Part shown: positions 57,844 through 64,000 of the stretch, piece by piece | Numbering within the stretch: position 1 is the first letter of the stretch | Layout: every line of letters starts with the position of its first letter | Source: CAZCDS01 sp964497585 | Lineage (GTDB): Bacteria > Desulfobacterota > Desulfomonilia > Desulfomonilales > Desulfomonilaceae | Direction of reading: 5' to 3' | DNA: 64,000 nt | Assembly: GCA_964497585.1 (NCBI GenBank) | Contig: CAZCDS010000002.1 | Span: 201,963 to 265,962, forward strand | Position numbers and translations under genes: made by a program | The notes under the pieces: generated by a model | The model's database searches: none | What the model saw: the letters and a program-made list of their open reading frames with translations, nothing else | What the model was told of the DNA's origin: nothing

Positions 57844-59037
57844 ATGGCCGAGAAGTTCGTTATCGTGGGGGCAAAACGAACCCCTTTCGGGAAGTACCTC
57901 GGATCTCTCTCCGAGATGGAGCCTCTGGATCTGGCGGTCCACGCTAGCCGAGCGGCCCTGAAGGCACAGGGCAAAGATCTGGCCGGCGAAATCGATCAGA
58001 TTTTTGCAGGAAACTGCATACCCACGGCATTCGAGGCTGGCTCGGTAGCCGGCAGACAGGTCGGGCTCAAGCTCGGGATCGACCGTTTTACCGTAACCGT
58101 GGACACCGCGTGCTGCTCGCCTCTCACCGCACTTCGGATGGCTCTGTGGGGGCTGCGCCTAGGAGAAATCTCGTCCGCTCTCGTCATCGGCGTGGAATCG
58201 ATGAGCAGGGCGCCTCACACGAGCCGCGATCTCAGGGCTGGAGTCCGCATAGGAGCAGTGAACCTCAAGGACCCGATTTATCCGATCGAGTATCCTAGGT
58301 ACAATCCCGTCTCCGTGGACGCGTCGGACGGGGCTGAGAAGCACGAAGTTCCCAAACGGATGCTCGATACCTGGGCCATGGCCTCTCACAGAAAGTGGGC
58401 TGCCGCGCAGGCCGCCGGCAAGTTCGAGGACGAACTGGCGCCGATCGTGGTCACGAGGAAGCGGGAACAGTTGCTCTTCGACGTTGACGAGTTTCCTCGG
58501 CCGAAAGGCTCCCTTGCCGCGATCGAGCAACTCCCTCCCATATTCGGGTCGAAGACGACGACTGCAGGTAATGCTCCCGGGCTGAACGACGGAGCCGCGG
58601 CGGTCGTCGTGATGACCGAGGAGAAAGCGGCCGGCATCGGACTCGAGGCCCTCGGAACCATCGTCGAGGCTGACGGCGAAACGGATATGCCGTACGGGAT
58701 CGCCTGGATTCCGGCCTTGACCGTCAAAAACGTGCTGGCAAAGGCAGGGATGGACTTGAGAAACATTGACCTTATCGAGATCAACGAGGCCTTTGCCGCG
58801 ATGCCGCTGGTGAGTACGAAGATCCTCGCGGACGACGATGAGACCCGATGGTACGGACTCCTGAAAAAGACGAACGTCAACGGGGGCGCCATCGCTATCG
58901 GTCACCCTGTGGGCGCGTCGGGTCTGAGGATCATGATGACGATGATGTACGAGCTTCGCCGAAGAGGGGGCGGCACGGGGATCGCTGCAATCTGCGGAGG
59001 GCTCACGCAAGGCGAAGCGGTAATAATCACTGCATAG
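57844..59037 (+). CDS. Thiolase (acetyl-CoA C-acyltransferase)
   Basis: A 397-residue thiolase-family enzyme that cleaves or forms 3-ketoacyl-CoA. The opening VIVGAKRTPFGKYLGSL is typical. The nucleophilic Cys lies in VDTACCSPLTAL, a slightly unusual form of the N-x2-C-x-S-G motif. NEAFAAMPL, GGAIAIGHPVGASG with the catalytic His, and AAICGGLTQGEAV with the second Cys complete the site. It lies upstream of a FadB-type gene and behind a promoter with a palindromic operator, so the two form a beta-oxidation operon. Degradative or biosynthetic direction cannot be told from sequence. Confidence 0.9.
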   Translation: MAEKFVIVGAKRTPFGKYLGSLSEMEPLDLAVHASRAALKAQGKDLAGEIDQIFAGNCIPTAFEAGSVAGRQVGLKLGIDRFTVTVDTACCSPLTALRMALWGLRLGEISSALVIGVESMSRAPHTSRDLRAGVRIGAVNLKDPIYPIEYPRYNPVSVDASDGAEKHEVPKRMLDTWAMASHRKWAAAQAAGKFEDELAPIVVTRKREQLLFDVDEFPRPKGSLAAIEQLPPIFGSKTTTAGNAPGLNDGAAAVVVMTEEKAAGIGLEALGTIVEADGETDMPYGIAWIPALTVKNVLAKAGMDLRNIDLIEINEAFAAMPLVSTKILADDDETRWYGLLKKTNVNGGAIAIGHPVGASGLRIMMTMMYELRRRGGGTGIAAICGGLTQGEAVIITA

Positions 59038-59267
59038 AACCCAAGGGCCGCTGCAGGAGGCCCAGGGAGTTGCTCACCAGGGGAGTCGCGGTGGACCGCA
59101 CTCGTTTCAGCGACCCCCAACGGCGTGAGACGAGGGCGCAGAGTCTACCTGCCCGAGACCCGGGAGTTATTGGGTAGGAGCCTGAGGAGGATTTTCTTGC
59201 AGAGAGGGCCTCCCCGGAAAGTTCTTTCGAAAATTCGTTCATTTCGGGCTCGACAGAGAGGTAGGTC

Positions 59268-61367
59268 ATGTCGGAAGTCAGGTATCATCTCGACCGCACA
59301 TCAGACATAGCGACACTCGTCATAGACACCGCGGGGCCGGTCAACACGATGGGCAGGCAGTTCATCAGCGACCTGGAAAAAGCTACAGCCCGTGCCAACA
59401 GGGACAGTGCGCGCGGCGTCCTCCTTGTGTCGGGAAAGCGTCGGAGTTTTCTTGACGGAGCGAATCTACGGGAAATCATCCAGGACGCGACCCCTCAGAT
59501 GATTCGATCGGTAATTCAACGTGCGCAGGATGCCCTTGCGGCGCTTGCCCAAAGTCCCTTTCCGGTTGTAGCCTGCCTGGACCGTCAGACCGCGCTCGGT
59601 GGAGGATTCGAGCTATTGTTGTGGGCCTGCGATCAGGTCTTTGCCTCGCCGGGGTCAAGGATGGGCCTGCCGGAGGTAAACGTAGGCCTCTTCCCCGCGG
59701 GCGGGGGCACCCAGACGCTCAAGCGAGTAGTGGGATTCACGGCTGCAGTTGAGATGATTATGAGTGCTCGAGTCTCTCCAGCAGAGGACTTCGCGGACAC
59801 CCCACTCGTCACGATCTGTCCATCCGAGGAACTGCGACCACGGGCTATTGCCTGGCTGGAGCACCACCAAGGGTTCATCAATCGCAACTACGACCGGGAC
59901 TATGAGGAGCCCGCCGGCCTTTCTGCCGAGGAAAAACAGCAAGCGATTAACAAGGCTCGGGTCAGATACACGGTCAGCCCCCACCGGCCGTACCTGCTCG
60001 CAGCCATCGAGGCGCTGGAAGCGGGCCTGACGCTCCCCTTCGAGGATGCGCTTCGCAACGATATCGACTTGTTCGTGCCGCTGTTCGAGAGCCCATATAC
60101 AAAGAACAAGATCGATTTGTTCTTTCTGGTGACGAGTCTCGGTCCCCGGCTGGTCAAAGTCGACTCCCGAAAATCGGTCGGGGCCGAACGGGTCGCGGTC
60201 ATAGGCGCGGGACTCATGGGCTGCGGTATCGCTCAGGTGGCCGCGGACAGGGCCATGAAGGTCACCCTCATCGACGTGGATGAGGAAACGACCGGGGCAG
60301 CAGTCCGCGACATCGACCGAACGCTGGAAGCTCTCGTCTCCCGCGGGCGCTGGCCGAGGAAACGCAAGGACGCGGTCATGGCCAACATCGAGTGGACCAC
60401 AGACTACGCGGAGTTGGAGCGCGTTCCGCTGGTTATTGAGACCGTGTTCGAAGACGTTCCTCTCAAACAAAAAATCTTGGCCCAGGTACAGGAGGTCAAT
60501 TCGGAAGCGATCTTCGCGTCGAACACCTCGACAATCCCCATGGCCCGGATCGCCGAGGGTGCTGCCAGACCTGAGCAGGTTGTCGGAATGCATTATTTCT
60601 CGCCTGTGCCGCTCATGCCCCTGCTGGAAGTAATCGAGGGACCCCAATCGAGCCAACAGGCAGTAGCCACCGCAGTCTCGTCGGGCAGGACCATGGGGAA
60701 AACCGTAATCCTGGTGAACGACGGACCCGGTTTCTACACGAGTCGAACCTTCGGCACCTATGTGCTCAACGGCATCAGGCTGGCTGAATTGGGGATCTCG
60801 CCCTGGGACGTGGACATGATGGCTGTGCAGGCTGGGTTCTTCCAGGGACCGCATCACGTGTACGGCACTACGGGTGGAAACGTAGTGTACCACGCCACGA
60901 GCTTCCTCGCACAAAATCGTCCTGACCGCGTGCAACTGCCTCTCACAATGGAGAAGCTCTATGAGGCCGGTTACGTCGGAGCCGGCCAACCCTGCTTCTA
61001 TCTTGACAGCAAGCGGATGATCCAGGACGAGTCCGTGCTCGAGTACGTTGCCAAAGCCCAGGGACTGCCCACTCCCACTAGAGAAGAAGTCCAGGACATT
61101 CTCCTCCTCGGCATGTGCAACGAGGCGTTCTGGTGCATGAGCGAGGGCGTGCTCCGGGATTATGTGAGCATGGACCTCGGCGCGGTGCTCGGAATCGGTT
61201 TTCCGGACTGTTGGCACGGGCCTGCCCGGTACGTCAGTCTCAGGGGCGTCACCATGGTCAAAACAAGACTCCAGGAACTCGCGGACAAATTCCAGATGCC
61301 GGGATTGAGCCCCGCTCCGGAGTTTGACCGCCTGATCGCATGCGGACTGGATTCCAATCTCATCTGA
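59268..61367 (+). CDS. Bifunctional enoyl-CoA hydratase/3-hydroxyacyl-CoA dehydrogenase
   Basis: A 699-residue FadB-type multifunctional beta-oxidation enzyme. The N-terminal crotonase domain (about residues 1-200) has GANLREI and GGGFELLLWACDQ with LPEVNVGLFP, keeping both catalytic Glu residues. The dehydrogenase domain (about 305-490) has the NAD motif VAVIGAGLMGCGIAQVAAD, FASNTSTIPM and GMHYFSPVPLMPLLEVI with the catalytic His. The C-terminal domain (about 495-690) has LVNDGPGFYTSRTF. It works with the upstream thiolase in beta-oxidation of straight-chain or aromatic-derived acyl-CoA. The 230-base gap between the genes holds nothing recognised. AGAGGTAGG lies just before the ATG. Confidence 0.92.
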   Translation: MSEVRYHLDRTSDIATLVIDTAGPVNTMGRQFISDLEKATARANRDSARGVLLVSGKRRSFLDGANLREIIQDATPQMIRSVIQRAQDALAALAQSPFPVVACLDRQTALGGGFELLLWACDQVFASPGSRMGLPEVNVGLFPAGGGTQTLKRVVGFTAAVEMIMSARVSPAEDFADTPLVTICPSEELRPRAIAWLEHHQGFINRNYDRDYEEPAGLSAEEKQQAINKARVRYTVSPHRPYLLAAIEALEAGLTLPFEDALRNDIDLFVPLFESPYTKNKIDLFFLVTSLGPRLVKVDSRKSVGAERVAVIGAGLMGCGIAQVAADRAMKVTLIDVDEETTGAAVRDIDRTLEALVSRGRWPRKRKDAVMANIEWTTDYAELERVPLVIETVFEDVPLKQKILAQVQEVNSEAIFASNTSTIPMARIAEGAARPEQVVGMHYFSPVPLMPLLEVIEGPQSSQQAVATAVSSGRTMGKTVILVNDGPGFYTSRTFGTYVLNGIRLAELGISPWDVDMMAVQAGFFQGPHHVYGTTGGNVVYHATSFLAQNRPDRVQLPLTMEKLYEAGYVGAGQPCFYLDSKRMIQDESVLEYVAKAQGLPTPTREEVQDILLLGMCNEAFWCMSEGVLRDYVSMDLGAVLGIGFPDCWHGPARYVSLRGVTMVKTRLQELADKFQMPGLSPAPEFDRLIACGLDSNLI

Positions 61368-61638
61368 TCAACACTTAGCTTGTTCATCATGGGAGGGTGG
61401 CAGTCCACACGCTCGCCCTACAGATGCAGATATTTGTCTGTTATTGTGCGGGTGCAACGCGCTAACCCCGTGTCTGATGAACTGCGCGAAGTAATCTTGC
61501 GACTAGCGGTTCCTGGCATGCGGAGGAAACACCGGCGACGTATCCGGCCCGTACGGTGTGACGCGGTGGTCATACACGAGACCCGCGCATATTGCGCCCC
61601 GATCCGCTCGCAAAGTGTTATGCGAGAGCCTCCCGTGG

Positions 61639-62418
61639 TCAGCGGAGGTTCTCAGTAAGCGTGTTAGTAGTGCCGTGCAGCTTCTTTAATATGGTGCTCA
61701 AGACTTGTATCAATTGGTTTCGTTTCTGAATATAGGTGCGGTCCAGGCGCGCATCATCGCCGGCTCCCGAACTTCTGCTCGGTTGAGACACATCAACCGG
61801 TTTGCCGGATTGGGGCTTGCGTTTGATCTTTCCCCGGCCAGGCTGGGGTTGGATTTCTTTGCGCATCTCAGAAGCCAGGCGTCCTATCTGATTTTCGATC
61901 GTTCCCAGCGTGCCGGACATCTTGCTCAGAATCTTCAGGGCCTCAGGCCTATCCCCCCTATTCTTGGCCTGCGCCAGGGCCTTGACTGAGCCGGTCAACG
62001 CCTTGACCCTTTTTGCCATTTCTCGAGCGCTGCGGCAACGGGGGCAGGCTTGTTCCGCCTTGGCCACCGTCCGTGAGAGAGAACGCAACTGCTTCTCCAT
62101 CTTGCCCAGGGGAATGGGGAGTTCCCGTTTCGGAGGCTTGACCGTCGGCCTGGCCATTTGCGGTTTTGCCCCCGGTCTGGCCGTTCGGGACTTGACTTCC
62201 CGTTTACGGGCTGGACCCGGTTTGACCCCTGGACCCGATTTTGCCAGACTTCTCTGGGCCGCCTTGATCTCCCCATTGAGAGCGGCCATGTCGCTATCGA
62301 GAGAAAACACGACGTCACGGGCTGCAAAGGTTGTAGCCGGGATCACCACAAAGACGATCAGCAGCGACCATAACCCCGCCAACATCACACTGCTTCTGAA
62401 CCTGTCCGGATTTTTCAT
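61639..62418 (-). CDS. Exported helical protein of unknown function
   Basis: A 259-residue protein with an N-terminal signal peptide or anchor (hydrophobic residues about 10-32, VVIPATTFAARD). The mature part is Lys/Arg/Pro-rich between about 60 and 100. After that it is largely helical and charged, with probable coiled coils (GKMEKQLRSLSRTVAKAEQ; KILSKMSGTLGTIENQIGRLASEMRKEI). A C-x2-C pair lies at QACPRCRS. It has a very high isoelectric character. GAGGGGG lies about 7 bases before the ATG. Its upstream leader contains a 7-bp inverted repeat (GAAGAGC/GCTCTTC, 62526-62548). Function unknown; binding of cell wall or nucleic acid would fit the charge. Confidence 0.65.
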   Translation of the reverse strand: MKNPDRFRSSVMLAGLWSLLIVFVVIPATTFAARDVVFSLDSDMAALNGEIKAAQRSLAKSGPGVKPGPARKREVKSRTARPGAKPQMARPTVKPPKRELPIPLGKMEKQLRSLSRTVAKAEQACPRCRSAREMAKRVKALTGSVKALAQAKNRGDRPEALKILSKMSGTLGTIENQIGRLASEMRKEIQPQPGRGKIKRKPQSGKPVDVSQPSRSSGAGDDARLDRTYIQKRNQLIQVLSTILKKLHGTTNTLTENLR

Positions 62419-62845
62419 GATTCACCCCCTCGTGTTGACGTGTCATTTTCTGCCTCTATCTAGGTCTTTCGTAAATAGCCTAGAAATCTGACAAGGAATC
62501 TGAAAAGGGCGCCTGCGCGAGGAATGAAGAGCCCCTTTGTTGCTCTTCGCAATATAGTGTTGTTGACCCTGCGGAATCCGTCCCTCAGTCGCCCTGGAGC
62601 TTGCCGCTGTGGGGCTTATGGATGACAGGCCGGAAAAGAGGCGGGACATCAAGCCCCGCCCATCCACAGACTCCCGCCACGTTCGGGTCACTGGCCGGAC
62701 GCTCACCCTGAGGACGGAGGTATGGTTGACAGATATCCTGGCAGGAGGCTAATCATATGACCGGTGCCGCACTTTTCAACCGCCACCCACCGCGATATTC
62801 GACGGCCCGTTACAACGCCCTTGTCGGATGAGCTGTAATAGATGG
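62419..62845. other. Intergenic with inverted repeats, IS left flank
   Basis: No gene recognised. It holds GAAGAGC-N9-GCTCTTC (62526-62548) and a GC stem GGCGGG/CCCGCC near 62640-62660; neither is followed by a T-run. It ends at the IS481-like element. Confidence 0.35.
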
Positions 62846-63988
62846 GACTTCATCTGACAGTGGTGAGTTACCTGACAGCTACGCGGGCGTCAGGCCGTAA
62901 TCTGTCAAGGTCTTTCTCCTCAGCCAAGTGTTTACTGTCGATGAAGGTCTGCAATGGTGTCTTTCCGAAGCAGTACTTTCCCGTGTGGGACCTTTGGCCA
63001 TTATACCACGCAATCCAGGCATCCGCATCCTTTTGTATTTCCTCGAGGGACCGGTAGACCTTCTTGCGAAAAGCCACCTGATAGAACTCGTTGAGCATCG
63101 TCCTGTGAAAACGTTCACATATCCCGTTGGTCTGTGGTGACTTGGCCCGGGTCTTGGAGTGGTCGATGTTTTCCACTGCCAGATAGAGCTGGTACTCATG
63201 ATGCTCCCTGTTGCCGCAGTATTCCGTACCCCGGTCGGTAAGTGCCCGCTGGATCTTTATCCCCTGCTCTTCATACCAGGGAACCACCCGGTCATTTAAG
63301 AGATCTGCAGCGACCAGGGCATTCTTGCGGTCGTAGAGCTTGACGAAGGCGACTTTCGTATAGGTGTCGATGAAGGTCTGCTGATAAATGCGACCGACGC
63401 CCTTGAGATTACCCACGTAATAGGTGTCCTGAGACCCCAGGTAGCCGGGATGGAGGGTCTCGATCTCGCCCCGAGCTTCCTTCTCCACTTTGGCTTTCTC
63501 CAGGGCCTGAAGCTGCTCTTCGGTGAGAATCAAATTCTCCTGGGCTGCCTTGGCTTCCAGGGCCTTCAGACGTTTCTTGAAGGTTTCCAGGTCATGCCGC
63601 TGTCAAACGCAACGAACACCACAGGGAGAAATGAAGACCCCCCGCTTTTTGAGCTCATTGGAAACGCGTAGCTGACCATATGCAGGATGCTCGAAGGCAA
63701 AAGCCACCACCGCCTCCTCCACGTGAGGCTCCACCCGGTTCTTAATACACGGCTTTTTGCGGCTGATCTCCTGCAGGGCCATCTCACCGCCCTGCTCATA
63801 GAGCTGCTTGAAACGGTAGAAACTGTCCCGGGAATATCCCATCACCTTGCAGGCACGGGACACACTTCCCAGAGTCTCTGCCAACTTCAAAAGCCCCAGC
63901 TTGTTCTTGATGATCTTCTGCTCCGTCGTCATCTGACATCCCTCCTTCAAAATTCCGACTGCTTATAGCAGAAATGTCAGATGAAGTC
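62846..63988 (-). mobile_element. IS481-like insertion sequence, complete with 14-bp inverted repeats
   Basis: The element is bounded by perfect inverted repeats GACTTCATCTGACA at 62846-62859 and its complement at 63975-63988, about 1.14 kb in all. The true tips may extend a few bases outward. It encodes one leftward transposase frame that is interrupted once. No target-site duplication can be confirmed because the right flank ends with the window. Confidence 0.75.
62868..63950 (-). pseudogene. IS481-like transposase with one nonsense codon
   Basis: Read leftward, the frame from 63950 opens with an HTH (SRACKVMGYSRDSFYRFKQL) and runs in register to 62868 except for a TGA at 63603-63605. The sequence GVRCV-stop-QRHDLET fits related transposases with Trp at that place, so a single TGG-to-TGA change is the likely cause. 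The integrase (rve) catalytic core after it is intact: FIDTYTKVAFVKLYDRK (first Asp), LTDRGTEYCG (second Asp) and TNGICERFHRTML (Glu). Two separate open frames remain, 63603-63950 and 62868-63533. The enzyme is inactive unless the stop is read through. Confidence 0.8.
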
Positions 63989-64000
63989 TTAACTAAAACA

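Overview
The window reads as a stretch of chromosome from a GC-rich, Gram-negative anaerobe, most likely a deltaproteobacterium (Desulfobacterota). Evidence for an outer membrane is a Kdo transferase (WaaA), a LolA-like protein, lipoproteins and an RND efflux pair. A CooC-type nickel ATPase and a MetE/UROD-like methyltransferase point to anaerobic C1 metabolism. A thiolase and FadB-type pair points to beta-oxidation. The lineage is an inference from gene content; no rRNA is present.

Layout. 0.4-3.7 kb: a very large pseudo-receiver protein with an acidic middle and a C-terminal array of 18-residue helical repeats. 4.1-6.9 kb: a small Cys-motif protein, CooC and a UROD/MetE-like enzyme, all leftward. 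7.3-13.6 kb: hypothetical and exported proteins, a TPR protein, RNase PH, a CvpA-like protein and a LysM lipoprotein. 13.66 kb: tRNA-Ala(GGC), followed by a decayed tyrosine recombinase. 14.9-19.4 kb: RND permease and adaptor. 19.8-23.3 kb: dnaE. 23.4-24.4 kb: an ISL3-type relic. 24.4-28.9 kb: a periplasmic binding protein fused to a pentameric ligand-gated ion channel, preceded by a CoA-transferase/GNAT fusion. 29.4-33.3 kb: HAD phosphatase, sulfatase with a HAD pseudogene behind it, EF-hand and PilZ proteins. 33.6-36.5 kb: ruvB-mutL. 36.8-43.1 kb: exported and small proteins, a MerR-controlled SRPBCC gene, alpha/beta hydrolase, isoprenylcysteine methyltransferase-like protein, L,D-transpeptidase and a flippase-like membrane protein. 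43.5-45.1 kb: a leftward group of four small, mostly membrane proteins. 45.4-46.9 kb: CNNM/CBS transporter and tRNA-Gly(CCC). 47.0-53.9 kb: the classical rimP-nusA-rnpM-infB-ylxP-rbfA-nrnA operon. 54.0-57.6 kb: asnS (leftward), a LolA-like protein and waaA. 57.8-61.4 kb: a beta-oxidation pair behind a promoter with an operator-like palindrome. 61.6-64 kb: an exported coiled-coil protein and a complete IS481-like element whose transposase carries one nonsense codon.

The most notable item is the 814-residue protein at 24448-26892. It joins a type I (LivJ/ANF-like) ligand-binding domain to a complete pro-loop receptor with the NYPFDTQ motif and a recognisable M2 pore helix, in one exported polypeptide. 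The second is the 1085-residue pseudo-receiver/18-mer repeat protein. The third is a textbook MerR-type promoter (19-bp spacer with an internal dyad) ahead of the SRPBCC-merR genes. Several relics (integrase, ISL3 transposase, HAD hydrolase, tRNA fragment) show ongoing gene decay between intact housekeeping blocks.
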